Source of the DNA: Deltaproteobacteria bacterium IMCC39146
GTDB lineage: Bacteria; Desulfobacterota; Desulfuromonadia; Desulfuromonadales; BM103
DNA length: 64,000 nt
Direction of reading: 5' to 3'
Assembly (NCBI GenBank): GCA_030005635.1
Contig: JARUHP010000018.1
Span: forward strand, 18,408-82,407
The stretch's first letter is position 1. Every line of letters begins with the position of its first letter. Under the pieces are notes generated by a model. That model did no database searches, was not told where the DNA came from, and was given only the letters and a program-made list of their open reading frames with translations. A program made the translations under genes and the position numbers. This document shows positions 8,766-16,886 of the stretch, in pieces.

Positions 8766-10070
8766 CGCGTCCCGGCATCACCAACCGTTTCCTTCGCAAC
8801 CCTGGGATGCAAAACCAACCAGTTTGAATCAGCGTCCATGCAGGAGTCTCTGCAGTCTGCTGGATACCAGGTTGTCCCCTTTGATGAAGGTGCGGACATG
8901 GTTATCGTCAATACCTGTACGGTAACCAACGCGACCGATGCACAGTCCCGCAACCTGATTCGTCGTGCCCGCAAGCTTAACGATGCCTGTCGGGTTGTTG
9001 TTACCGGTTGTTACGCTCAGGTCGACCCGGAAGCCTTGCAAGGTCTTCCCGGTGTGAGTCTGGTGATTGGCAATGAAGAGAAACAGAGACTTCTTGATTA
9101 CCTCACGGAAGATCAAGAGACAACGGCTGTTGTTGTTTCCGATATCCGCAAGGTTGAGAAAATCTGTCTGCCTCCTTTGACGACTTTCTCAGGTCGTAGC
9201 CGTGCATTCGTGCAAATTCAGAATGGCTGTGATGCTTTTTGTAGCTACTGCATCATTCCTTATGCGCGTGGTGCCAGTCGTTCAGCCACTCCGGATGAGA
9301 TTCTTCAGCAGATCAATGGTCTGGTTGCCTCCGGTTTCCAGGAGATCGTCCTGACCGGTATTCACATTGGTGGCTACGGGGCGGATCTGGAAACTGCCAT
9401 GACCCTGAACGACCTTGTGCGCAGGATCGAAGCCGAAACCGGTGTCCATCGCTTAAGGTTGGGTTCAATTGAACCTACCGAACTTACAGATGAACTGCTT
9501 GAGACCATTGCTTCATCACGGGTCATCTGTCCTCATTTACATATTCCTCTGCAAGCTGGGAATGACCATGTTTTGCAGCGCATGAAGCGAACCTACAGCA
9601 CGGAGTTTTTCGGACATTTGCTCGAGCGGGTAAGAGCCTCAATACCTGACGCAGCGATCTGTCTTGATGTGATTACCGGCTTTCCCGGCGAGTCGGAAGA
9701 GGAATTTGAGAGCGCCTTTAATTTTATTTCTTGCTTACCCCTCACAGCTTTGCATGTTTTCCCCTATAGTAAACGCCCCGGAACGCCAGCGGCCAGTTAT
9801 CCCGGTCAGGTTACAGGTGACGTCAGTAAGGCAAGGGCCGAACGGCTGCGTCAGCTCGCCGCAGATAAATACCATTCATTCGCAATACGCTTTATTGATG
9901 AAGAGCTAGAGGTCGTTGTCGAATCCGGGGTGAAAGAGGGTCTCCTCAAGGGGGTGTCACGTAATTATCTCGATATCCGCTTCTCCGGATCCGAGGCTCT
10001 TTCCGGGCAGTGCGTCAGGGTCAAACCTGTTTCCTGGCAGGATCATTCTTTGCACGCAACACTGTTGTGA
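8718..10070 (+). CDS. mtaB: tRNA (t6A37) methylthiotransferase MtaB
   Basis: 450 residues. It is a radical-SAM methylthiotransferase that converts t6A37 to ms2t6A37 in tRNA. The UPF0004 N-terminal domain starts at VSFATLGCKTNQFES, with cluster cysteines at about C31, C67 and C97; the radical-SAM motif is NGCDAFCSYCIIP (CxxxCxxC); a TRAM-like domain ends the protein. Homology begins only near residue 24. The ATG at 8718 is the only ATG, GTG or TTG ahead of that point in frame, so the protein carries a short extra N-terminus partly encoded by an intergenic repeat. It consumes Fe-S clusters from the operon just upstream. Confidence 0.93.
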   Translation: MSSINNNDLHVPRCASRVPASPTVSFATLGCKTNQFESASMQESLQSAGYQVVPFDEGADMVIVNTCTVTNATDAQSRNLIRRARKLNDACRVVVTGCYAQVDPEALQGLPGVSLVIGNEEKQRLLDYLTEDQETTAVVVSDIRKVEKICLPPLTTFSGRSRAFVQIQNGCDAFCSYCIIPYARGASRSATPDEILQQINGLVASGFQEIVLTGIHIGGYGADLETAMTLNDLVRRIEAETGVHRLRLGSIEPTELTDELLETIASSRVICPHLHIPLQAGNDHVLQRMKRTYSTEFFGHLLERVRASIPDAAICLDVITGFPGESEEEFESAFNFISCLPLTALHVFPYSKRPGTPAASYPGQVTGDVSKARAERLRQLAADKYHSFAIRFIDEELEVVVESGVKEGLLKGVSRNYLDIRFSGSEALSGQCVRVKPVSWQDHSLHATLL

Positions 10071-10196
10071 TCCCTTGAGTTTTTTTCTTTCGGCTGTTAA
10101 AAAACGCTTAAAATTCAGCTAAATAGTTTGACGGCCTTGGGGTGCCATGTTGAAAACGAAAATCTAAATAAGTAAGGTTAATCATATAGATTAGCC

Positions 10197-10517
10197 TCAA
10201 ATCATCCCGCCCAACCAGTAAAGTAACATTCCCACCAGAACCGTTCCGCCAAGGCTTCTTGTCTTCAAAGAAAAAATAAGGGTAGGTATCGCGACCAAAA
10301 GCTCGAGCTTGCCAAAGGCAAAGCTGCGTGTTGCCGCATCAGTAAAAAGTGATGGTGCGATCAACGCGCTCAGGATTGCGACCGGGATCAGGCTGAGCCA
10401 ATCTATTAGCCATTGGGGCATCTTTCTGTGAGCCAGGTAAAGCAGGGGTAGGGCACGGGGTAGATAAGTGACCAGGCCCATTCCTCCGCAGAGAAAGAGA
10501 TAGTCGTTAAACGTCAT
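10197..10517 (-). CDS. azlD: AzlD family membrane protein (branched-chain amino acid export)
   Basis: 106 residues with about four hydrophobic segments; GMGLVTYLPRALPLL near the N-terminus is typical of AzlD. With AzlC it forms a branched-chain amino acid exporter (characterised for 4-azaleucine resistance in Bacillus). It overlaps the azlC stop by 4 bases (ATGA), so the two are coupled. It is the last gene of the pair. The 126 bases between it and mtaB show no clear terminator. Confidence 0.9.
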   Translation of the reverse strand: MTFNDYLFLCGGMGLVTYLPRALPLLYLAHRKMPQWLIDWLSLIPVAILSALIAPSLFTDAATRSFAFGKLELLVAIPTLIFSLKTRSLGGTVLVGMLLYWLGGMI

Positions 10518-11215
10518 TTGCTCCTCCTGTAGTGTCTTTTTAGGAGATAGCCGATGGTCGCTGCGCTCATTGAAGCGCCGACAATGTAGGAGTCACCAGG
10601 GATCAGGAGATACCATAGAGTAGAAAGTCCGGCGGCCAGAAGCCCGGTAATTACATAAATACGCCCTTGTAGTTGGAAAACCAGCAGGCAGATAAACATC
10701 CCTGTTAGGGCATAATCGACGCCCAGGGCTCCTTGCGGGACAAACTGTCCGATCAGGGCTCCGCCGGTGGTTGCAATTATCCAGACACTGTTTGCCAGGT
10801 GGTTGACGATTAATGCCTGCCAACGGCCCCAGTTGCCTTCCCTGAACTTTGTCAGGTTGACTGCGAAGCTTTCGTCGGTCACTCCGTAGGAATACAGAGC
10901 CAGAAATTTGCGGTCAACCCCTTGCAAATAGACGGCCAGAGCTGAGCTCATAAGAACGTGACGCAGGTTAACAACAAAGGTGGTGAGTATGATCGCAGGG
11001 GTTGAGGCCCCGGCGGCAATCATGGCGACACAGATAAACTGCGCGCTTCCGGCAAAAACCATGACGGACATCATCGCCACGGCCCACCAAGGCAGACCGG
11101 CTTTCTGGGCGAGGACACCCAGGGCAAGGCCAATAGGGAAGTACCCCAGGCAGATCGGCCAGGCTGCAATTGCGCCCTGGCGAAAGGTCAGTTTGTTTTT
11201 TAAGGTTTCGTTCAT
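10514..11215 (-). CDS. azlC: AzlC family branched-chain amino acid exporter subunit
   Basis: 233 residues from ATG 11215. The N-terminus GAIAAWPICLGYFPIGLALGVLAQ and the multi-helix pattern are those of the AzlC family. A longer reading from a GTG at 11254 is open, but its extra 13 residues are encoded by the intergenic repeat at 11231, so I reject it. No clear ribosome site is seen at either start. Together with azlD it would export branched-chain amino acids. Confidence 0.9.
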   Translation of the reverse strand: MNETLKNKLTFRQGAIAAWPICLGYFPIGLALGVLAQKAGLPWWAVAMMSVMVFAGSAQFICVAMIAAGASTPAIILTTFVVNLRHVLMSSALAVYLQGVDRKFLALYSYGVTDESFAVNLTKFREGNWGRWQALIVNHLANSVWIIATTGGALIGQFVPQGALGVDYALTGMFICLLVFQLQGRIYVITGLLAAGLSTLWYLLIPGDSYIVGASMSAATIGYLLKRHYRRSK

Positions 11216-11230
11216 GGGCGGATAACTTGC

Positions 11231-11434
11231 TACCACAAAGAGCACGAAGGACACGAAGTTAAGCTATTCACCAAGGCCCTTAAGATTCAGCCCTTTGCTG
11301 AGATGTGGCAGGTTATAGGTAATATCTAGATAATTCAAGTCTCCCCTCAGCCATTTCAGGGGGCTCGATTGTGCCCAATAGTTTGCTTTTTTATTCGGTG
11401 TATAAGCTGTTCTTCGCGATCTTCGTGGTTAAAT
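11231..11434. repeat. Inverted intergenic repeat of ACGAAG words
   Basis: The left arm (11231-11262) reads ACCACAAAGAGCACGAAGGA and then ACACGAAGTTAAGC. The right arm (11406-11434), read on the minus strand, is AACCACGAAGATCGCGAAGA and then ACAGC. The arms are built from a repeated 8-10 base word and are inverted to each other around about 140 bases without features. This is the same architecture, with a different word, as the repeats at 40219 and 57571. Confidence 0.6.
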
Positions 11435-11454
11435 GTTCGTTAGGTATAACAAAT

Positions 11455-11481
11455 GAAAAAAGGGTGCTAAAAAGCACCCTT
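11455..11481 (-). terminator. Terminator of the amino-acid ABC transporter operon
   Basis: On the minus strand AAGGGTGC, a 6-base loop and GCACCCTT are followed by a T-run. It lies 24 bases past the stop of the ATPase gene. Confidence 0.85.
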
Positions 11482-11504
11482 AGAGAATATTTGTAAATTC
11501 TTTG

Positions 11505-12239
11505 CTAGAGGACCTGACGTAAGAAAGCTTTGGTCCGTTCTTCCTTTGGTGCGGTAAAGAAATGCTCTGGAGTCCCTTCCTCAACCAGTTTCCCTTGGTC
11601 CATGAAGAGAACCCTGTCAGCAACTTCGCGAGCAAAGCCCATCTCATGGGTAACAACGACCATGGTCATGCCTTCGCGGGCCAACTGTTTCATGACTTCC
11701 AGAACTTCACCCACCATCTCCGGGTCCAGTGCACTGGTCGGTTCGTCAAAGAGCATGATCTTTGGATCCATGGCCAGCGCCCTGGCGATGGCAACACGCT
11801 GCTGCTGGCCACCGGAAAGACGGATCGGGTATTCGTGTTCTTTCTCTGCAATGCCGACTTTCTCAAGCAGCATACGGCCTTTTTCTTCAGCTTCAGCATC
11901 TTTGCGTTTACGAACCACTTGTTGGGCCAGGACGATGTTCTGTAGAACCGTTTTGTGTGGGAAAAGGTTGAACTGCTGAAAAACCATGCCGACTTCACGA
12001 CGAACCCGGTTGAGATCGGTTTTTTTTGACGTCAGGTCAACGCCTTCAATCTCGATTTTCCCTGAGGTTGAGCTCTCAAGGCCATTCAAACAACGCAGAT
12101 AGGTTGATTTCCCGGATCCTGAAGGGCCGATGATAACGACAACTTCGCTGGGCTTAATATGGGCGGAAACGCCATCGACAGCATGTACTGTCTGACCGCG
12201 TCCGATAAATGTCTTTTTAAGGTCTACTGTCTTAATCAC
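11505..12239 (-). CDS. Polar amino acid ABC transporter ATPase (GlnQ/HisP type)
   Basis: 244 residues from a GTG at 12239, which has GGAGG 10 bases upstream and overlaps the permease stop by 8 bases. An ATG at 12269 is open but adds ten unrelated residues. Walker A is GPSGSGKST, the signature LSGGQQQR, Walker [13 protein letters not shown], and the switch His is in VVTHEMGF. It powers uptake of a polar amino acid, probably glutamine or a related one, through the adjacent permease; the substrate cannot be settled from sequence. It is last in the order binding protein, permease, ATPase. Confidence 0.94.
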   Translation of the reverse strand: MIKTVDLKKTFIGRGQTVHAVDGVSAHIKPSEVVVIIGPSGSGKSTYLRCLNGLESSTSGKIEIEGVDLTSKKTDLNRVRREVGMVFQQFNLFPHKTVLQNIVLAQQVVRKRKDAEAEEKGRMLLEKVGIAEKEHEYPIRLSGGQQQRVAIARALAMDPKIMLFDEPTSALDPEMVGEVLEVMKQLAREGMTMVVVTHEMGFAREVADRVLFMDQGKLVEEGTPEHFFTAPKEERTKAFLRQVL

Positions 12240-13191
12240 TGACTGAAAGCCTCCGTTCCACCCAGGCAATCACCTGGGACAGTACCGACGTCAGCATCAG
12301 ATAAAGGAAAGCGACGACGAACCAGATCTCGAAGGTGGCGAAGGTTGAAGTAATAACCTCGCGACCGCTCTTGGTGAGATCCGTAATAGCGATAATGGAA
12401 ACCAGGGACGAATCCTTGATCAGGCTGATAAACTGGCCGGCCAATGGGGGCAGGGTGCGTTTAAAGGCCTGTGGCAGGATGATGTAGACCATCGCCTGGG
12501 GGACATTCATGCCAAGGGAGCGTGCGGCTTCCATCTGACCCTTGGGGATCGACTGAATACCGGCGCGAATAATCTCTGCAACGTAAGCACCGGCAAAAAT
12601 AGCCAGGGCGCTGATACCAGCAACAATGCGGCTTATGTCAAGGACGGTACCGAGAAAGAAATAGAAAATGAAAATCTGTACCAACAGCGGGGTACCACGA
12701 ATCAACTCAATATAAGTGATTGATAAGCTGCGTAAGGTCGGATTGTTAGCAACCCTGCATAGACCTGTTACCAAACCTATGATCATACCGAAGATGCTTG
12801 CAACTGCCGAGATCCAGAGCGTGACCCATAAACCCTTCAGTAGAGGTCCGGCGCGCCATTCGAAGACCGCGCCCAGGTAATCACCTTGAAAGAGATCTTC
12901 TCCTTCGCTGACTTCAACAGCATTACTGTCTACTGTAAAAGTTTTTTCTTCACCTTGCTCGCTCACTACTTTGATCTGTGTCTGATCGCCAAGGTTTGAT
13001 AGTGAGGCAACAACACCATCAAAAGGGATCGGAATCAGTTCCTCGTCGTGGTAAATGAAGTACTGAGGAACACGGTTCCAGCGCCAGGTGTAATCAATTT
13101 TTTTGGTGGCAACCCACAGGCCCGCACACAACGAAAAGAGGATGAAGAGGGTCAGAAAGTGCCAGGGAATATTTTTATTGATTATCTTCAA
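12232..13191 (-). CDS. Polar amino acid ABC transporter permease with an extra periplasmic insert
   Basis: 319 residues, against about 220 for ordinary HisM/GlnP permeases. The C-terminal 215 residues are a standard permease domain: [13 protein letters not shown] at its start, the EAA loop ([20 protein letters not shown]) near 225-245, and several membrane helices. The extra part is an N-terminal helix (about 10-28) followed by about 85 residues predicted to be periplasmic ([20 protein letters not shown] and on). Because a single permease gene is present, it should act as a homodimer. It is coupled to the ATPase gene. Confidence 0.92.
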   Translation of the reverse strand: MKIINKNIPWHFLTLFILFSLCAGLWVATKKIDYTWRWNRVPQYFIYHDEELIPIPFDGVVASLSNLGDQTQIKVVSEQGEEKTFTVDSNAVEVSEGEDLFQGDYLGAVFEWRAGPLLKGLWVTLWISAVASIFGMIIGLVTGLCRVANNPTLRSLSITYIELIRGTPLLVQIFIFYFFLGTVLDISRIVAGISALAIFAGAYVAEIIRAGIQSIPKGQMEAARSLGMNVPQAMVYIILPQAFKRTLPPLAGQFISLIKDSSLVSIIAITDLTKSGREVITSTFATFEIWFVVAFLYLMLTSVLSQVIAWVERRLSVSD

Positions 13192-13221
13192 AATGTGTAT
13201 TCCTGCGGTTCAGACAGAATG

Positions 13222-13258
13222 ATGGCGGGGCTCCTCAGGTTATGGCAAGCCCCGCCAT
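13222..13258 (-). terminator. Intercistronic hairpin between binding protein and permease genes
   Basis: A perfect 11-bp stem (ATGGCGGGGCT / AGCCCCGCCAT) with a 15-base loop and no good T-run. Hairpins in this place usually stabilise or attenuate so that the binding protein is made in excess over the membrane parts. That role is inferred here. Confidence 0.6.
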
Positions 13259-13272
13259 ACTTTACGTACTAA

Positions 13273-14073
13273 TTACTGGAGTTCTTTAAGCCATGCGTCG
13301 CTCAAGAACCATTTCTTGTAAATCTTGTCGTAGGTGCCATCATTCTTTGCCTGGATCAGGAAGTTGTCCAGCCAGTTGATGAAGTCGGCGTTGCCCTTGT
13401 TAACAGCCCATGCGAGAGGTTCATAGGTGAACGGCTCGTCGAGAAGAATAAGTTTCTTCTGACCCTTTTCAGCGAACGCAATAGCGTTGAAAGGCAGGTC
13501 GTACACAAAAGCATCAATCTTGCCATTGAGAAGATCCATAACGCCTTCCTGCTCGGTCTCAAAAGAGATGTAGTCGGCATTAGGGATCATGCGCTTGGTG
13601 GCTTGCTCACCGGTGGTGCCGAGCTTTGATGCTACTTTATACTTCTTGTTGTTCAGGTCTTTGTAGGATTTGATCTCGCCAGCCAATTTCTTGTCGACCA
13701 GAATACTCTGACCAATAACGATATAGGGCTTGGCAAAACCTATCTTCATGTTGCGTTCCTGAGTCAGGGTCATGCCACTCATGATCATGTCAAACTTCTT
13801 GGTGATCAGGGCAGGGATGATTCCGTCCCATGCAGTGCTTACGAGCTCAAGTTCAACGCCCATAGCTTTTGCGATACGCTTCGCCATGTCGACGTCGAAG
13901 CCGATAATCTCACCTTTTTTGTTGGTCATTTCGAAAGGCATGTAGCCAGGCTCCATGCCGACACGCAGGGTGCCACGCTCAAGGATGTCGTCGAGGGTGT
14001 CTGCCGCAGCAACGCCGGGCAGGACGACACAAAGAGCCAGCAGGCAGGCAATCAGTAGTTTGACATGTTTCAT
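13273..14073 (-). CDS. Periplasmic polar amino acid-binding protein (ABC transporter)
   Basis: 266 residues from the ATG at 14073, which has GGAGG 9 bases upstream. A longer reading from 14139 lacks a ribosome site. A signal peptide is clear (MKHVKLLIACLLALCVVLPGVAAAD, cut after AAA). The mature part is a family 3 solute-binding protein: LRVGMEPGYMPFEMTNKKGE, GFDVDMAKRIAKAMG, and DLPFNAIAF. It captures the amino acid for the permease and ATPase downstream. A palindrome GCCGAACCGTTCGGC (14115-14129) lies ahead of it and could be an operator or a weak hairpin. Confidence 0.94.
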   Translation of the reverse strand: MKHVKLLIACLLALCVVLPGVAAADTLDDILERGTLRVGMEPGYMPFEMTNKKGEIIGFDVDMAKRIAKAMGVELELVSTAWDGIIPALITKKFDMIMSGMTLTQERNMKIGFAKPYIVIGQSILVDKKLAGEIKSYKDLNNKKYKVASKLGTTGEQATKRMIPNADYISFETEQEGVMDLLNGKIDAFVYDLPFNAIAFAEKGQKKLILLDEPFTYEPLAWAVNKGNADFINWLDNFLIQAKNDGTYDKIYKKWFLSDAWLKELQ

Positions 14074-14139
14074 GTTTGTTCCTCCTTGATAAATAACTAT
14101 GTAGGGATAGCTAAGCCGAACCGTTCGGCAAAATAACAA

Positions 14140-14295
14140 CTAGTAAGATTTTCCTTCATCGAGAAGCTCGGAAATTGACATTTGGACGTTGCACTGGGGA
14201 CAGCGGGGCAGATCTTCGATCGGGAGATAAACAATCTCGGTGTAGCGGCATCTTGGGCAAATAACTTCGATCGGTTCTTTCTTGCTACGACTCAT
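14140..14295 (-). CDS. Small zinc-ribbon protein, 51 residues
   Basis: From the ATG at 14295 (GAGAG about 10 bases upstream) the protein is 51 residues with two CPxC knuckles: C13-x2-C16 (ICPRCR) and C32-x2-C35 (RCPQCN). This is a single zinc ribbon with little else. A longer reading from 14376 adds a segment unlike the rest and without a ribosome site. Function is unknown; small zinc ribbons of this kind may bind nucleic acid or protein partners. It lies just ahead of the amino-acid transporter operon on the same strand. Confidence 0.7.
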   Translation of the reverse strand: MSRSKKEPIEVICPRCRYTEIVYLPIEDLPRCPQCNVQMSISELLDEGKSY

Positions 14296-14398
14296 AATAA
14301 GTTCTCTCACGATTGTTGAGAAAATAATTGAAATAACAGAACTCTGCTTATACCATAGCGCCTTCGCCTGAAACAAGACTCTAACATTTTTTCACCGG

Positions 14399-15316
14399 AT
14401 GTATATGGATTTAAAGAACAAACGGCAGTTTCACGCTGAATTTATGCTGGCGACCGTGACCCTCTTTTGGGGGGCGACCTTCCCTATAGTCAAAGACGCC
14501 ATCGTTGAAATGCCGGTTATGGCTTTCCTCTGGGTACGATTTGCCATGGCGGCCATACTCCTGTTCTTTATTGCCGGTCGCGCCAGGATTGCTTCTCTGG
14601 ATCGACGTGGTTGGCGACTTGGCATCCTGCTCGGGACATTACTCTTCTCTTCCTATCTCTTTCAGACTTTTGGCCTGGAACGAACATCTTCGGCGAATGC
14701 TGGCTTTCTCACCGGTCTTGGCGTGGTGTGGGTTCCTTTAATGGCTGGACCAATCCTGAAAAAGCCGGCTGCTTTTGGTTCTAAAATTGGTGTCGGGCTG
14801 GCTCTGATTGGCCTTTTTCTACTAACCTGGCACACTCCCTGGACAATCAACTTCGGAGATGTGTTGGTTGTGATCTGTTCCGTTTTTGTTGCGCTGCACA
14901 TTATTGGCCTTGACGCCTTTACCAAGGGTTACGACGCGCGAGCCCTGACGTTCGTGCAAATCCTGACCATGGCCATCCTCGGCTGTATCGGAAGTCTTGC
15001 CTTTGAACCGACGTCCTGGCCTCAGGAGTGGACCGGTTCACTGATCTTTGCCTTTGCCATTACTGCCATTTTTGCAACAGCCTACGCATTCTGGGCGATG
15101 ACGACCTTTCAGAATCGCACGACACCGACCCGTGCTGCGCTTATCTACACCCTTGAACCTGTCTTTGCAGCGATCTTCTCGGTCTGGTTGGCCGGTGACC
15201 GCCTGACGGCGATTGGCTGGTTCGGCGGCGCGATGATAGTCTTTGGCATGATCGTCGCGGAAGTCTGGCCTCTTATGGCTCAGAAGAAGGAAGCTCTTAG
15301 CCATAGTTCGGGGTAA
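14399..15316 (+). CDS. EamA/DMT family transporter
   Basis: 305 residues with about ten membrane segments in two EamA repeats. The N-terminal repeat has the typical LFWGATFPIVKDAI, and the second ends with RAALIYTLEPVFAAIFSVWLAG and FGGAMIVFGMIVAE. DMT proteins of this class export amino acids or other metabolites; the substrate cannot be told. ATG 14399 or 14405 could be the start. No operon partner is close. Confidence 0.92.
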   Translation: MYMDLKNKRQFHAEFMLATVTLFWGATFPIVKDAIVEMPVMAFLWVRFAMAAILLFFIAGRARIASLDRRGWRLGILLGTLLFSSYLFQTFGLERTSSANAGFLTGLGVVWVPLMAGPILKKPAAFGSKIGVGLALIGLFLLTWHTPWTINFGDVLVVICSVFVALHIIGLDAFTKGYDARALTFVQILTMAILGCIGSLAFEPTSWPQEWTGSLIFAFAITAIFATAYAFWAMTTFQNRTTPTRAALIYTLEPVFAAIFSVWLAGDRLTAIGWFGGAMIVFGMIVAEVWPLMAQKKEALSHSSG

Positions 15317-15427
15317 GTGCCTGTCGTTGAGGTTCTAGAGCTTGCCGTCTAAAAAGCCTTCCTTTAACAGTGAGGCTTTTCTGTTATATTGTCATGCAAC
15401 TTTCCACTTATTGTTCATGGAGGTTTT

Positions 15428-15817
15428 ATGTCAGGGAAAATCGGTTACAAAGATCTGGTTGCAGAGGCCGAACAGCATATAGAAACGATCACGGTCGAGG
15501 CCGCTCTTGCTTCTTTTGACTCGCCAGACGTGGTCTTCGTTGATTTGCGTGATGTCCGAGAGCTGAAGAGAGAAGGGAAAATCCCCGGAGCCTTCCACTG
15601 TCCTCGTGGCCTGCTTGAATTCTGGATCGACGCGGAAAGTCCTTATTACAATAAGATTTTTGGGGAAGATAAACGCTTTATCTTTTATTGTAACCTCGGC
15701 TGGCGCTCTGCGCTGGCGGCTGATGTTGCTCAAAAGCTGGGGTTGAAAAGTGTCTGCCACATTGATGGTGGTTTCGAGGCCTGGAAGAATTCCGGTGGGG
15801 CCGTTGAAGAGAAATAA
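15428..15817 (+). CDS. Rhodanese-like sulfurtransferase
   Basis: 129 residues from the ATG at 15428, with TGGAGG 8 bases upstream. A reading from 15389 is longer but lacks a ribosome site. The rhodanese fold is seen in VVFVDLRDVRELKREGKIPG and the active-site loop CNLGWRSA, where the cysteine would carry the persulfide. The neighbours (a flavoprotein and a zinc ribbon, 36 and 36 bases apart) suggest a small redox or sulfur operon, but the true acceptor is unknown. Confidence 0.9.
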   Translation: MSGKIGYKDLVAEAEQHIETITVEAALASFDSPDVVFVDLRDVRELKREGKIPGAFHCPRGLLEFWIDAESPYYNKIFGEDKRFIFYCNLGWRSALAADVAQKLGLKSVCHIDGGFEAWKNSGGAVEEK

Positions 15818-15853
15818 AACAGCTTCTGAATTATCCCAATAATGGAGGAAGAT

Positions 15854-16453
15854 ATGTATGCGATCGCAGTAAATGGCAGCCCACGTTCAGGTGGTAATAC
15901 GGAACTACTGCTTAAAGAGGTTCTCGGCGAGCTTGATACGGCCGGTTGGGACACGGAGTTGGTTAAGGTCGGCGGGACCGCGATCCGTGGGTGCATTGCC
16001 TGCCAGCAGTGTTTTAAGAACAAAGATAATTTATGTGCGGTCAATTCGGACAATTTTAACGGCATCTTTACGAAGATGCTGCGGGCCGATGCCATGATTC
16101 TCGGTTCCCCGACTTATTTTGCTGCTGTCTCCGCAGATTTAAAAGCGCTGATCGAAAGAGCTGGTTATGTTGCCTATGCCAATGATCAGGCTTTTGCCGG
16201 CAAGCTTGGGGCGGCCGTTGTGGCTGTCAGGAGAGGTGGCGCGACTCATGCCTTCGACACCATTAATCACATGTTCCAAATGTCCAGAATGATCCTCCCC
16301 GGCTCAACCTACTGGAATATGGGCTTTGGCCTGGAAAAAGGGGACGTCCTTGAAGATGAAGAGGGTTTGGCCAACATGCGTCATCTCGGTAAAAGTATCG
16401 ATTGGTTAGGTCGTAACATTAAGGCCTCTCATCACAGTTATCCAAAATCCTGA
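15854..16453 (+). CDS. Isf-like iron-sulfur flavoprotein (NADPH-dependent FMN reductase family)
   Basis: 199 residues from the ATG at 15854 (GGAGGA about 5 bases upstream). The start MYAIAVNGSPRSGGNTELLL is the flavodoxin-like FMN-phosphate loop. Between about residues 47 and 61 it has CIACQQCFKNKDNLC, that is C-x2-C-x2-C-x7-C, matching the compact cluster motif of archaeal Isf proteins. GSPTYFAAVSADLKALIERAG is the next FMN-binding segment. It is probably a cytoplasmic electron carrier or oxygen/peroxide reductase with FMN and a [4Fe-4S] cluster. Confidence 0.85.
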   Translation: MYAIAVNGSPRSGGNTELLLKEVLGELDTAGWDTELVKVGGTAIRGCIACQQCFKNKDNLCAVNSDNFNGIFTKMLRADAMILGSPTYFAAVSADLKALIERAGYVAYANDQAFAGKLGAAVVAVRRGGATHAFDTINHMFQMSRMILPGSTYWNMGFGLEKGDVLEDEEGLANMRHLGKSIDWLGRNIKASHHSYPKS

Positions 16454-16489
16454 TTTTTTGCAGCTAAGCACTGAAAGAGAAATGACAAT

Positions 16490-16831
16490 ATGAGTGAATT
16501 GCCAAAATGTCCTGAATGTGGCTCAGAGTATACTTACGAAGACAGGGAGATGTTTGTTTGCCCTGAGTGTGCTCACGAATGGAGTGTGATTGCCGTTGAA
16601 GAGAGTGCTGATGCCGCCAGGGTTATTAAGGACGCGAACGGCAATGTCCTGCAGGATGGTGATACCGTAACCGTGATCAAGGATCTCAAGGTCAAGGGCT
16701 CTTCTCTGGTCGTTAAGGTCGGAGCCAAAGCCAAGAATATCCGCCTGGTCGATGGCGATCACGACATCGATTGTAAAATCGATGGTATCGGCGCTATGAA
16801 GTTAAAGTCGGAGTTTGTTAAAAAGGCTTAG
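16490..16831 (+). CDS. phnA: PhnA/YjdM-type zinc-ribbon protein
   Basis: 113 residues. The N-terminus has a zinc ribbon ([22 protein letters not shown]), followed by the conserved PhnA domain with [20 protein letters not shown] and [19 protein letters not shown]. The family takes its name from an E. coli phn-region gene but is not part of phosphonate breakdown. The role is unknown. It ends the group rhodanese, flavoprotein, PhnA and is followed by a strong terminator. Confidence 0.92.
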   Translation: MSELPKCPECGSEYTYEDREMFVCPECAHEWSVIAVEESADAARVIKDANGNVLQDGDTVTVIKDLKVKGSSLVVKVGAKAKNIRLVDGDHDIDCKIDGIGAMKLKSEFVKKA

Positions 16832-16847
16832 GCTTTGGATCAGGTCA

Positions 16848-16886
16848 AAGGGTTAAGGGCGCAGGGTTGACCCTTAACCCTTTTTA
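16848..16886. terminator. Terminator between phnA and ybbP (convergent)
   Basis: AAGGGTTAAGGG (16848-16859), an 11-base loop and CCCTTAACCCTT (16871-16882), then TTTT. The T-run favours the plus strand; the stem abuts the stop of the minus-strand permease gene. Confidence 0.88.

Noticed and set aside
11216..11254. Longer AzlC from the GTG at 11254
   Set aside because: The extra residues (SFVLFVVASYPP) are the translation of an intergenic repeat.
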